Source: Anoplopoma fimbria (taxonomy: Eukaryota > Chordata > Actinopteri > Perciformes > Anoplopomatidae). From it: a stretch of DNA of 64,000 nt. The DNA lies in the NCBI RefSeq assembly GCF_027596085.1, contig NC_072470.1, positions 4,171,688-4,235,687 of the forward strand, written 5' to 3'. The notes below the pieces were generated by a model. It saw only the letters and a list, made by a program, of their open reading frames with translations. It was not told the origin of the DNA and did no database searches. Shown one piece after another: positions 1-13,080 of this stretch; the stretch's first letter is position 1, and every line of letters begins with the position of its first letter. The translations under genes and the position numbers were made by a program.

Positions 1-126
1 ACCTGCTGGTCGGCCACTAATGCACCAGAGCCGCCATAATGAAATGTTTGTTTTTTAAGGAGATGTGATGTGGTTGTTTTCTGACTCGTTTCATCTTTGG
101 GTGTTTTAGGGGTGTTTTCACCATCT

Positions 127-131
127 GTGTG

Positions 132-184
<53 letters not shown>
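127..184. repeat. (GT)n microsatellite
   Basis: 58 bp, one TTT interruption near 146. Confidence 0.97.
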
Positions 185-185
<1 letters not shown>

Positions 186-911
186 ATGGACCAAAAGTTG
201 TGTGTTGAGTGTTTCTTCATTAATAGTTTATATAACCTCTAAATGTCTAGTTTTTCATAGGTTTCGCCTTTTTTCAAACCAGTAACTTTCTACTCAATAC
301 TTTCTAATTCATGGATTGAGGATGATGTTAGTTGCATTGCTGGAAAAAGTTTTTTAAAAAAGGAGCAACTTTTAGATTTTTACAACGGATAAGTCAAGCA
401 ATCAGAAAACCAGACGGGTTCTTTTTTTGCCTGAGTTCAGCCTAAACCACTTCATAGTATGTAGAAGTAAAAATAAAAAAGAACATCTTGCATCGCATTA
501 TAGAGCCAGTATGGTGGGTCAGTGATGAACCAGGAAGTCATGCTTACTTGAAATGTATGATAACTTTCATTTCGATAATCATTTTAAATCACCCTTTGTT
601 GTCACTTTCAAATCAGTGTTTAAGAAAATATAGGTCATTAAATTGTTAAAAACGTGTTTGACGGCTTTCTGTGTTTGTCCTCTGCACTCGATTTATGAAG
701 TCGTGTAACGGAACTGTTGCATCCCCAGATATTAGCAATGAAGCTGGGGACTAAAATGTTGGACAGAACTATAAAAATAAAAGCAGGAATGTAAAAAAAA
801 AAGATAATTCTCAAATGCTTAGCTTTGCCCTTTCTGTTAAACACACACACAACATTCCCTAATGAGCATGCAATGCCTCACTGTACTGTTCTCTGCATAC
901 ATGGCATTGCA

Positions 912-913
<2 letters not shown>

Positions 914-998
<85 letters not shown>
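914..998. repeat. (CA)n microsatellite
   Basis: Uninterrupted, about 42 units. Confidence 0.98.
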
Positions 999-1000
<2 letters not shown>

Positions 1001-1137
1001 AGTCTCCAAAACATCACACACAGTGCGACGTGTTGGCTTCACTGATAACCGTGTGTTGTGTTCAATGGTGTGTAAAGTGCTGCCGCTGCGAGTATTAGCC
1101 TGTTTATCAGAGTGTGTATTAGCGTGCTGGGGGGGCA

Positions 1138-1164
<27 letters not shown>
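1138..1164. repeat. (GT)n microsatellite
   Basis: About 13 units. Confidence 0.95.
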
Positions 1165-1168
<4 letters not shown>

Positions 1169-1297
1169 CTAGCAGGGGATCACAGGTGTGTTTGTGAGCT
1201 CCACAGAGAGCCTCCTCTCCCCCCATAACCCCTACGCCCCCCACCCTGAGCATCCTGGGTAATATCAGCACACCGAGCACCTGCGTCCCTATCCCAC

Positions 1298-1298
<1 letters not shown>

Positions 1299-1381
<83 letters not shown>
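1299..1381. repeat. (CA)n microsatellite
   Basis: About 41 units, uninterrupted. Confidence 0.98.
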
Positions 1382-1382
<1 letters not shown>

Positions 1383-2892
1383 CTAATGGCTCTGTATCAG
1401 CCCGCCATACGGCTCTAATAGCCAGCTGTGTGAGCAGAAATCCAGTGGACCGTACCAACACTCACTGATGCAGTTGTAATATTAGATGTGAGTTAACTAC
1501 GATGAACACGCTAAACCAGGACAGTTTATGCTTTAGCTGGGATTTTCTTTAACTAAACTATTTTTAATGACACACTTCTTATGTACATTTGTCTTCTGGA
1601 CACAAAGAGTCTGCATCAAGGAATCCTCATGTTAAATTTAGTTACTTTCCAGAACAACGACAACGGTTTCTCATCCTGGTTTCCACTCCAGTTGAGCTGA
1701 AAATCACCTAATGTAATGTGAAACACGAAACAAAGTCGAAAAAAAGTTGTTTACTCCCCCTGTTTTTGCTAATGGGAGCAAAATCCATAAAATTAGCTCT
1801 CAAACTCAAGTATGAAAAGTGTTACTACCTGCAGCATCTGATGCACGTCAGGTCAGCACCTGCAGCCAGTGTTTTCTAACCCACACTCACACAGTTATCA
1901 CGTACACAACAGCACATGAATGCATCTCCATGGTCTCTAAACTTAGAAACACTTTCAATGGAAGGGCTGCTCAGTTCTTATAGTTTTATATTTCATATCT
2001 ATCAACAATAATAACATTGTACATCCAAGTGAAACCCTTGAAAGTTTGTGAAATTATTGGGGGAAATCAAGGCATTAAAAGTTTTTGAAAGTAGACGTGG
2101 GCCACTGAAGTGCTTGGATTTATATTTTTTGTGCAAGAATAGAAATTAAAGTTCTTTTGATATTTTTTTTTCTACTGGAAAATGTGAATTCCAGGACTCT
2201 TGGCCCGTGTTGGGTCTTGAATTTCATGTTTAAGGTGTGGGAACCCTGTAAACAAAACTTGCAGGTTGGTCAAACTTATTTGGAAGTGAAATCAACGGTA
2301 AAACAAAGACGTTTAGATGATCTGGAAAAAGTAGACTAGCTCCCAGACAGCTCCTCTTTCTGATCAAATTCTGTATAGATGGTTATTGTAAAGGTTAGAG
2401 AGGAGCTGATGGCCTAATCCCATTGATATGAGGGGCTGCATGGGAGGCTTTAACAAGAAGGACCACTGGGAGCCGTTACTTCTAGTCTTTTCAGCTGGTC
2501 TGTAAATATGTATCTACTTAAAGCCTAACACTTAATCGACCAGAGGTTGACAGATGGAGACGCACACATTTGTTAGCGTGGCTAATGTTCAGCTGCTGAA
2601 CTGTTTTCAAATTGTTATCAGGTGTCCTGGCAAGTAAAGTCGACATGAAGCTGCACAGTGAGTTTGCTACGACTCGTAAATTAATCGGTTTGTAACGATT
2701 CCCAGAGCGAAGAGGAGAAATATGCAGATCATATGTACACGATGATAAATGAGGTGCTGTGTTAAATAGACACATACTAGCTGAGTGTCTATTATACGCA
2801 TATCAATAAACTTTAACATGAATATATATTTCATAGACAGAGTTACATTCACCTAAATGATGCCTGATTAGAAAAGGCTATGCTCCCATAGT

Positions 2893-2928
2893 GTGACCCA
2901 GAAACTGAAGTGCCAGTTTCTGGGTCAC
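2893..2928. repeat. Perfect 15-bp inverted repeat (hairpin), 6-nt loop
   Basis: GTGACCCAGAAACTG at 2893-2907 is followed after AAGTGC by its exact reverse complement at 2914-2928. No poly(T) or coding context. Function unknown. Confidence 0.9.
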
Positions 2929-4461
2929 AGGAGGCTACACTTGTCCTCCGTCATGAGATGATGGACGACAGATTGCGGACAAGCGACCGCATGTGGCATC
3001 ACCTTTATCGCCCTAGCAACAGCTGAGAGCGAAGCCTGCATTGATCCCCTGAAGACCGTCCACTCGCAGTGTCATTCATCATCTCCACACTCCGACTATC
3101 TGCTTCTTCACTCGTGTCTTTTGACTCGTGTAGTGCTCAGTCTGTGTCCCCCCCCCTTCTAATTGCATTGTACACGTTGTATTCGGCGTTTTACAGCTGC
3201 TGCTTTTACATTCATAGGTCTGTGGTCGGGTTGAGGACTGTGCAGTGTGTGTTTGCATTTGACAGCTGCTCTTTTTATAAAGTTTGTGGTTGGAGTTGAG
3301 GTATGTGATGGCGAAGGATCCAGAGGAACGACGGCTCTCTTTGCACGCTGTTACATGATAAGATTGAGAGGAACTTTTTTTTAATCTGAGCATCTTGAAT
3401 CAGTATCTAGTATGACTGGTATCCAAAAGGCAAACTTTCCACACAGAGAATACTTTGGAAAACGTTTTATCAGATCTTCACTTCCTGCCCACAACAGAAT
3501 CAAAGAACAACGGTTGAACACCAGGACAGAGATGATTGTCAAACTGAAAAAGCTAATAATGTGTTTTCATACCTTGTTCCTCTGTATTACAAAATACACT
3601 AAACAGTGGCAGTGACAGTGGTTGTGTCCCACATATGATGACGGATTCAGTTTGGCAGGTGGATTGTCAACATTTACATCACAAATGTACATAATCGTCC
3701 TTTAGGAAACAGCTTCATTTCTCTTCCTGTCTTTTTAAGAAATCGTAAATAAAGAATCAATACTTTTAAATGAGTTCATACGTCCTCATTTTTTCCCCCT
3801 CAAATTTAAAAAGACTTTTGAAGTCAAATCAAAGAAAATAAACTATAATCACAACAATAATACTCAGGATTTAGTAAATATAAAGTAACAACAACAAAAA
3901 AAAGCCCAAAAGCAGTCACATTATGCCCCACTTCCAGTATTTCTGGTCACAAACTTGTGAGAAAATGTCAAATTCAATTATATGTGGACTCTAGTGCCAG
4001 CCTCACGCCTCCAGTGAAACCTGCCTCACCCTACCTCAAGAGGAAAACTCTTTTGAGTATCAAACTAAACTTCAAACACTGAAAATATAATAAACCAATC
4101 GTACATAAATAAACATAAACCCCATGAAGTTTTAATACTTCTCAAACCACTCCTGCATCCCATCCATCACCAGAAAAAAACAAACAAAGGTCAACACTTA
4201 AAATTCCCATGGAAATATTTTTTTTAGAGGCAGCATCAAACCAAAAATACTGGTACTATGTGAACGTACTGCAGTGGTAGTACCTTCGTATCCCTTTTTC
4301 AGTCAAACTTAAATATCTTTTCGCAGTTCCTCAGATATTAACGAGCTCTGATCATCAGCTCTGGTAAAGGTGATGAAAGTGTGTGTGTGTTTATTCACAG
4401 GTTAGCCGTGCGTGGGCTTCACAGTTTGATGGTGTTCTTTTTTTTCCTTGTTGCTCTGCTG

Positions 4462-5088
4462 TTATCTCTGCTGCTCTGCAGAGTGGGGGCTGTCCAGGCT
4501 GCTGTAGGGGGACAGGGAGGATGTCGCCGGTCCTGAGGCTTTCCCATCATCCCCTTCTTCTTTCTCCGTCTCCATTTCCACATCTCTTTCTTCTCCCTCT
4601 GTTCTGAACGCCTCCACTGATCCTCTCCCGTCCTCGCTCGACTCCTCGGACGCAGAGAGAACCTCCTCCCCCCGACTCTCCACCGTGCAGACTCCCCCCT
4701 CCTCGCTGGGACTCGAGCTCTCCCGGTCGTCCTCCCCGGGGATGGTCTCTCGGACCTGGTTGTGGTGCTTGACGTTGTAGCGCTGGTTCTGGAAGAACTT
4801 GACGATGGTGTGCTTGGGTAGATCCAGCTGGGCCGACAGGGTGTGGATGGCCTCCTGGTCGGGGTAGAGACCCACGTCGCCGATGAAGCTCTGCAAGGTT
4901 CCCAGAGCCTCCAGGGAAATCCGCGTCCGTGAGCGGGCCTTCTTCAGTCCTCCGCTTCCAAGGCCAGGGCTCACCCCACGCTGGGGCCCGTCTTCTGAGC
5001 CATGCAGGACCAGCAACTGGATGGGCTGGGGGTCTTCACGGATCGGAGACGGAGTGGTCAGAGGTGGCAGGGGCGGTCTGTGTAGGGC
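4462..5088 (-). CDS. satb2-like: satb2-like coding exon 11 (homeodomain, acidic tail, stop)
   Basis: 627 nt, acceptor CTCTTCAG, stop TAA at 4464-4462. A Pro-rich linker is followed by [37 protein letters not shown] and [16 protein letters not shown] (homeodomain, with Phe where most homeodomains have Trp). The C-terminal ~100 residues are Glu/Ser-rich and unlike the SATB1 and SATB2 tails, which keep VAEYK.EEL. A TTTATT (AATAAA in sense) lies at 4390-4395, about 70 nt past the stop; no better polyadenylation signal was picked. Confidence 0.93.
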   Translation of the reverse strand, partial: ALHRPPLPPLTTPSPIREDPQPIQLLVLHGSEDGPQRGVSPGLGSGGLKKARSRTRISLEALGTLQSFIGDVGLYPDQEAIHTLSAQLDLPKHTIVKFFQNQRYNVKHHNQVRETIPGEDDRESSSPSEEGGVCTVESRGEEVLSASEESSEDGRGSVEAFRTEGEERDVEMETEKEEGDDGKASGPATSSLSPYSSLDSPHSAEQQR

Positions 5089-8000
5089 CTGAAGAGAGAA
5101 GAGTTTATTATACATTTTATGTTTCTGTAAGTGTAAAGATGCTAATGAGAGTTTTTTTAAAGATTATCAATTGGCATGGAAGTTAATTGTTGACCTTAAT
5201 TGCCAAAAAAACACCTACAAAATATTAACTCAAGGTCCAGAAAAAGCTAGTAAGCTAGTAACAGGTTGGGATGATGGCAGTAAACAAATGATGTCAACGT
5301 GGATCAAACTGTTGCTTCCTGTCTCTCTGCCTCCTCACTCCTCGCGCACATAACAAACTAAATAATCACCACAGGGACACCAAATGAGTTTAAAACCTTT
5401 TGTACTTGTTGCACTAAATCAAAAAGTAGGAAAATGCAGCAAACAAATGTAGAAAGTTTTACCATGTTATGTCTCTTCTGAACATCTGCACATAGCAGAG
5501 ACTATTTAGAAACTGTCAAACGGCTTTAGTGCAACACCTTCCTAATGCAACCAGAGTCATTTTGTAATATTATAAGATGGTATTCATGTAGAGGACATGC
5601 TGTTTTGCGACCATATAAAAGTCAAAGTGATAATGATAATGCAACATAACATGTCTGCAGATTTACAGACACATGGAGACAATTTAAGGGTTCAACACAT
5701 CAAGCAGTTTAAAAATCCAGTTTAAGACTCTGGTGCTAGCCTACAGGGCAGTGAAAGGAACAGCTCCTTCCTATCTCCAGGCCTTGGTCAAGCCCTACAC
5801 CCCCGCCCGACCACTTCGCTCTGCTGCCTCGGGGCGATTGGTTGCCCCGTCGCTCAGAGGTCCCTGTGGCCGATCCACCCGGTCACAGCTTTTTTCTGTC
5901 CTGGCCCCTCAGTGGTGGAATGAACTCCCCACTGACGTCAGGACAGCAGAGTCGCTGCCCATCTTTAAACTCACCTCTTCATGAAGTACTACCCTGAGCC
6001 TTCCTCGTAGCACTTATTGTATTCGTATCAGTTCGTCGCACTTATTGTATTCGTATTCGTTTATTGCACTTATCCTATTCATATTAGTTTGTAGCACTTA
6101 TTATATTCGTATTAGTTTGTTGCAATTATTGTTTTCGTAGTAATTTGCCTCTGCACTATACTTTTGCTCTGGTTTATGCTTTAAGATGCTTGTTTAAGAA
6201 AGGAGATGCACTTATGACTTCTGGTGACTAGTAGTTCTCTTGAATACCTATGTTGAATACACTTCCTGTAAGTCGCTTTGGATAAAAGCGTCTGCTAAAT
6301 GACTGTAATGTAATGTAATGTAATGTAATCAAGCGGATGTTACAGATTTATTCAGCATCACAGCCTCATTGTGTGTAAATACAACAAAAACCCTAAGTAA
6401 TAACTGAACCACTCAGCTCCTCTTTCAGTGCAGAGTCATTAAGGCTAATGTAGAACAAGCGGAAGTGTCACGGACCGGCCTCCATCACCCGCCAACATGC
6501 ACACACAAACAACCACAATGCTTCAGCGTATTAGCAGGGTGGGGTGGACCAGCACACCCAAACACAGGAATCCAGCCCCATAAATCTGTGGTCCATCGAA
6601 ATTAAAGGACCTAAATAAAGATAATGGCAATTCCTTTTTTCTCTGCTTCAATAATTACAGGGAATGGTCTGAATAATATTGAGGTTAGGGCCAGACTGGA
6701 GAGCATTTTGGTTTAGGGTAGAGGGTGGGATGGAGGAGTGTTTAGCAGGAAATGTGTGGGCTGGTCATTTACCACTTCTATTTCCAATGACTTATGAGAC
6801 ACAAATATGACAAATAGGAGGGCTGCTGAGAAGAGCAGGTGGTGGGACGAGACAGAGGAGACTTTCCGAAACAGCGCATTGAGAAATCACACGCTGGCGT
6901 TCACATTTTCTCACTCGTAAAAAAACTTTGATTTGTGTCTTTTGCTTGCAGTGTGGTCGAGAGTGGTTGGGTATTTTTAAAAATCGGATTTTCACACAGA
7001 TTTTTCTCTTTTAAATCTTCAGAGTAACCACAGATGAAGTCCCTGATTGCTTTTCAAATAAATAAGAACTAAAAATAAAGATCTGTAGCTCCATCTGACA
7101 TTGCAGTGGGACTAAAAACATATTTTAAAGCAGATCAAAGCAGATCACCAAACCGGGCGACTGTCTGCGTGTTTGTACCTGCTGGTCTGGCATGTGCAGG
7201 ACGGTGTGGAGCCTGTCGCTGTGCTGCTGCCTCGACTCCTCCTCGTAGACCTGATCCCTATCGGCCTGCGTTAACGCCAGGAACCTCCTGATGGTGCACA
7301 GGTTCTCCCACAGCGTGCGGTTCTCTGGGCTCGGGCTCTCTTTCCACCTGAGCAGCTCACACAGCCAGCCCTGGAGGAGATTTAGGTGTTTAATCACTCA
7401 ATGTATGATGATTTAATCACTGCACTTTTTTTTTTTATAAAAGTCCTTCGTTTCTGATGATAGATGACCGTTAAAAAATGAGCTTCTTGTGGCAGATTTT
7501 GTTTGTCTTTTTGTCCTGTAAGCAGTATTTGAAAAATCTTAAGCTTGACTTGATGCATGTGATTGTTTGTTTGTTCTGTGTATGTTTGGAGTCGACTGCC
7601 AGCCCGTGGTTTCCATCACTGCTGGGCTTATGTCACTGTTTACTGACATTATGTCCTTGTAAAATCAGCAAAGTGTTGCTAGTTGGAATGAATGCTGTGT
7701 ATCAAAGGCTCACATATCGAATACAGCACATTTATTGCCTTTTTGGGTACAGTCTCACTTCTTTTTTTAATCATTATGGTTTAAAATGAGTTTTCCAAGA
7801 GTTAATGATAATCCAAAACTAATTGAGGCACATAAATTGCCTTTTTTGGAGTATTTTCTTAAATAAATAAACTGCATATTGTGTTAGAATAGAAGTTGTT
7901 CCCTGAGAGGAGAAAGAAAAAAAGCGGAAGGAGAAAGTCGGAGAGGAGCACTGAGAGTCTGCAAGTGTGTATGTGTGTGTGAAGATTAGATTATCTCTGC

Positions 8001-9840
8001 TAGGCTGACCCAGGATCTGCCACCAGCTGTTGTTTATGCGCAGCCTTCAGCCTGGAAATTAATGGTAATAATGTGATCATCCTTCCGTCATCTTGTCTAT
8101 CTTCTCCTCCGCCTTGCATCCTTCTGTTCCTCCTTCTCCACCGTGTCACCCGCCTTTCAGTCCATTTACTGCTTTATCGTTTCAGACTTCTGAGCATCTC
8201 AGTGTCTCTACACACTTGCTCAAAAACCATTCCTGTCTGTGTTGGTAATAAATCAGTCGCAAGAAAAAGTAAAGGCATTTGAACTTCCTCTCTTTGTCTC
8301 CCCCTCTCTCTCCCTACAGTGGGGGCTCTGCTTTGATCTCACCCACCATCACCCGCATTGTTTATCTGGGGATGGAGACACGATGGTAGGCCACAGCGGG
8401 TAATCAGATCCCCCACTCGCCCACACACACACACTCACACACACATGCATTTTACACCCTCATCAACTCCATCAAACATCATCAACTCAGCTCGGTGCTC
8501 TGTACATGTGTACACGGATGTCTTACAGGAGGTCCATGTCTGTAAACTCATTCTTAAAAACTTTATCAACGGGACCGTGCACAGTAAAAAAAAAAATCCT
8601 CTCTGATTGCAGGTTTAGGCTTGAGTGTTTTGCCGCCCATTCAAATAGTTAGGGTACTATGATAAAATCAAAGAATGCATCTTTCAGCAGAAAAAAATAT
8701 TGTTTCATTGGTACTGACCTGACTTTTATTGGCAGCCACCTTGGCGAACAGAGCCTGGGAGACCTTCGCCCTCTTCATCTCCTGTTGGATCTCATCGTAG
8801 ATGCCCGACGAGATGTTGACCAGCGGGTCCAACTTCAGCGGCAGCTCGGCAGCAGACAAGCTGCACTTTGTCTGCAGAGAGCAGGACACAGAAAACTGAA
8901 GAGAGGTTTGTAATCATGAAAAGTAGCCAATGTTCAATATTCACAATTTCACTAGAGTCAGATTTATGTTCAATAAACATTTGATGTGTATCTGCTTTAG
9001 TGGCAATACTTTTACAATTTACAGAATATCCGCTGCAAATATGATCCGCAACATTAATGCAACAATAAAAGTAAAAGAACACAGAATGTGGTGAGAAATA
9101 TCATTATTCTGTCTATCAGTACATGTTATTTATCACACTGCTGGCTTTACATAGCACACTGTTTTAGAGCCAATGTGAAGGACTGTTCAGATGCTGGTAA
9201 CGAGTGGATGGTCTGTGATCTGCAGCCAAAGAAATATGGTCTTACTGGTGTTCCCTTTATTGGATCCAACCCTTATATGCGTCATATTCAAACTCATGTT
9301 GTAAAACCTTAATATGTGCACGACTTCATCATGAACTCTAGACAGAGTACATAGAGTACAGATACATGAAGTATTAAAACATGTCTGATGATTTTTTGTC
9401 ATTATTTGCATGTACAATATGTACATTTTTAAGATACTGTGACTGTGAAGTTCTTATTTATACATTTTCATTTGTGCATGTGTAAATGTTTGTGTCAATG
9501 CTAATGAGTGCAGCAGGCTAGACTGTCACAGAGTTTATAAAGTTAAACAAACTGTCTCTCAGTAGCGACGTGCAGAGCTGATATTAGTCCTTGAGCAGTC
9601 CTTTGAATGCGAGTGTGTACCTGTGGGTGTCTGTGTGTGTTGCTGTTGGGGATGTGGTTGGTGGAGATGTTGTGGTTGGAGTTAGCGCTCCTCTCTCTCT
9701 CCTCCTGGTAGATGCGGTCCCGCTCGCCCTCTGGCAGGTTGAGGAAGCTCTGCATGGCCTTCAGGTTGACCAGCAGCGACTGTGAGGCCGAGCGAGGATC
9801 TTCCTCCTTACGAAGGATCTCTGACAGCAGACCCTGCAGC

Positions 9841-9871
<31 letters not shown>

Positions 9872-12651
9872 GGGTTAGCGTTAACGTTATTGCATCATCT
9901 CTGGTAAACAGTAAAGTCGTTTATTTCGGTTTACCTGTGTGCGGTTAAAAGCCACGCGGGCAAACACCGCCTGAGAAATGCTGGCCCTCTTCAGCTCGTT
10001 CCTGACTTGCTGGTAAATGCTGAAGGAGACTTCGGCCCCCGAGCAGTTGAGGCTGGGCTCAGCGGCGGCCCCGGGGCCTTTGCAGGTGCGCGAGATGGGC
10101 GGGTGGTGTAGGAACTGCTGGCTGACTCCCTGTGGGTGCTGGTGTGCGAGCAGGCGGCTGACGGCGAGCTGCTGGTTGATGAGGTGGGCCATGGCGATCT
10201 GCTGACGGACGAGCTGAGGGGAGAGCTGAGGGGACAGGAGCCCGCCGTGGCCCAGGAGAGGAGGACCCTGGGGACGCATGGGTGTACCCGGGTGGTGCTG
10301 GCTGGCCGGGTGAGGCAGACATTGAGGCTGGGTGTCCCCGAGGCTACTTTTGATGGACAGACCTCCGGGGCTGCCCAGGGAGCCCAAATGGGTGGGGGAG
10401 GGTAAGAGAGAGGGAGGACGCTGGCTGAGGATGCTCAGGTCCAAATCTCTCTCCACTGTGTCACCACACACACACACACACACAAAAACACACACAGGTT
10501 TGTGTTAATATACTTCAGATTATCTTTTATTGATCAAGTTTCCTAATCCTCAACATGCACTATATTAAAATTGGGCCTTTAACCTTTTAATCCAGCTGTA
10601 TTCTAATTTCTAGCCTTTTCATTTGGTCACTGAAGCCCTCACAAGGTGCATTGTGTCACTAGAAAGTCATCAATAAAAGATGAACGTACCTTTAATATCT
10701 GATTTGTCCTGAGTCGACCACATCTTCTCGATGTATTCACCTGGGGGGAGAATATCAAAGTTGCCGGTATATGTAGTCACACACTCACACATCCACCAAT
10801 TTCAAAGTGAAACCATTAATCTGTTCTAACACAAAAACATTTCTGCATGCTGCTACAGCCTAAATCAGGCGGAATTCAATTAAAAAGCTCACATTTTCAT
10901 ATCATCTCTTTGGTCTGAACTGTGTCCGTTTTTAACAGAGGTATTGGTGTGAAAGTGTTTTTTAAAGAAGTATATCCAGAGGCTTATCGTGAAGGAGAAG
11001 CAGGGTAAATCTCTTGGTCCTTTATGAGTTAAAAACAGAATCTCAAACTTTCTACAATGTTTTATTTTTTTCACAGCTCAGGTTGGTCTGATGGTTCAGA
11101 GGATGACCTCATTACCACAAAGTCCTATTTTCACTAACTGTCTCCACTATTTCCAGATAAGATCAAATAACTGAGTCCTCTTCGTCGCTGCATTGAACTT
11201 TTCTGCTCTGCTAGCGGCCTCTCTGCTCGTCTCCATGTAAATCTGCTTCCTATTAAGCGTCTGCTGGGTTTGGTTGAGAGTCACATTTTAGGTTATTAGG
11301 GGAATAAAAATTGGAGTGAGGTTTGGCAGACCTTCAGATTTTTACCTTCCCAGTGCGTGTGTGTAGAATAAGTGTAAGAGGAGCTCTTGTTCGTGGGTTT
11401 TGGTGGCGTGTGTGTTTGGGGGTTGCTGCTGTTTTCCATTAGGAGTTAAGAGCATTTAGTTTTGTCATGTGTATTAAGGGTGACATTAATGCAAACCATG
11501 TGTGACAGTTCGTTCCTACTGAGAGCTGTCAGTGACAGACGTCTCATGCAGCAGATTAGACACATGCAGGCTGACACACACACAGGGGGTGGACAGATGA
11601 ATGGGAAAAAACCTCAGTAAAAAGCATCACATTTAAAGGCAGCCGGGCAGGTGAGCCATATTGAGTGGAGTTGTGATAAGCGGTGAGTGTCAGCTTTCAA
11701 AAGAGCTCTGACAGTCTCCACTTCTCAAAGCAACATGAGGCCAATAAAGTATAAACAGGAGGTGCAGGAGAGTTGGACACTAAAAACTGTAGAAGTTTTT
11801 TAACAATGTGGGAGAATTTAACAAGGAAACATGTGACAATAAAACAGCATCAGCTCACAGTCAGGCCGACACTTAACAGCGGAGTTACTGAACAACACAA
11901 AGCCACCACCGAAGTGAAGCAACACCTGCGACAGACTGCGACTCCATGCACACGAGGAACCAGATTACTGTGATGAATTGAGTTTACATGCGTCACAATA
12001 ATTGCAAAAGTTTTCCATCCATGTGTTTGAATTTTATACATATTGATTTCTATTTAGCTGTTATCACAAATGTATTAATCGTTTCACGTCATGCCAGAAA
12101 GATCAATCTAAAATTACACCATGACCATGCAGACTAAGTGCTCTTTATTTGTCAGCTGTAACATGACCACCTTGCTCAAGGGCAGTTTTAACACAAAGTG
12201 AAAGCATTACTGATTCATTTTGTGGTGAAAAACGCAGTTTCATTCGTGGAAAATCCACAGAAATGTAACAGAGCTCTTCATCTGCACTCAGCTGCTTTAG
12301 GACTTTGAAGACAGTTGACCTTTGGAATTACCTTTGATGCGTTTGTACCTCTTGTACCAGCGTCCAAACTCCTGGCACTTAGAGGTGGAGACGTTGATGT
12401 AGTACGAACTGTTGACTATCGCTGAGATCATACTCTGAGGGAAAGATGGACAGAGACAGAAAAGGAAATAAACACAAATCTGCAACACTTCTAATAACTC
12501 ACTGCTGATTCAATAAAACTCTCCATCCACTCTCCCTTTCCCAGCATGCACTGTGGTCACTTCTACGGAGCAGGAGATGCACGTGAGTCTACACGAGTAG
12601 TGGAAGCTCAACATGGGAAACACTGAGGATTAAAACTCACATGAGTCAGGC

Positions 12652-12700
<49 letters not shown>

Positions 12701-12865
12701 CACCCACACACTTCCCCTAATCACTAATTACACCATGACTAAGTCCTGTGTATAAATCACAAGTTGAAAATGACACACTCTCAAATCTAATGGCTGCAGG
12801 GTGTGTATGAGGAGGATAATTGAGGTGTGCGTGTTTGCATCCTTTCCCATGGGATGGTATCAATA

Positions 12866-12928
<63 letters not shown>

Positions 12929-13017
12929 GAGAGAGATTACACAGTGCTCTAAGTGTGTGGTGAACTGATGATGAAACCACATGTGTTTAGAGAAAATACT
13001 TAGCAGCATCTCGGCTA

Positions 13018-13080
<63 letters not shown>

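Larger units (their letters stand above)
1..4461. other. Non-coding flank downstream of the satb2-like gene
   Basis: Contains four dinucleotide arrays, the hairpin at 2893-2928 and a diverged duplication near 3185-3305. The gene's 3'UTR must begin below 4462 but its end was not located. No coding exon recognised; the ORFs over CA repeats are artefacts of low complexity. Confidence 0.7.
5690..6329 (+). mobile_element. L2-clade LINE, 5'-truncated 3' end, in the last satb2-like intron
   Basis: The 5' part encodes the C-terminus of an L2-type ORF2 ([35 protein letters not shown]) up to a stop at 5984. The 3'UTR ends in the conserved tail GTCGCTTTGGATAAAAGCGT, TGCTAAATGACTG, and a (TGTAA)n terminus at about 6305-6329. 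Between them lies a short minisatellite. Antisense to the host gene. Confidence 0.9.

Noticed and set aside
862..1098. ORFs of His-Thr or Cys-Val repeats over CA/GT arrays (also near 1119-1461, 12717-12980, 14325-14525, 15586-15869, 27901-28606)
   Set aside because: They are translations of microsatellites with no conserved flanks.
3079..3393. Overlapping ORFs on both strands of about 75-104 codons
   Set aside because: No family resemblance and no splice or promoter context; part of an unidentified repeat-like block.
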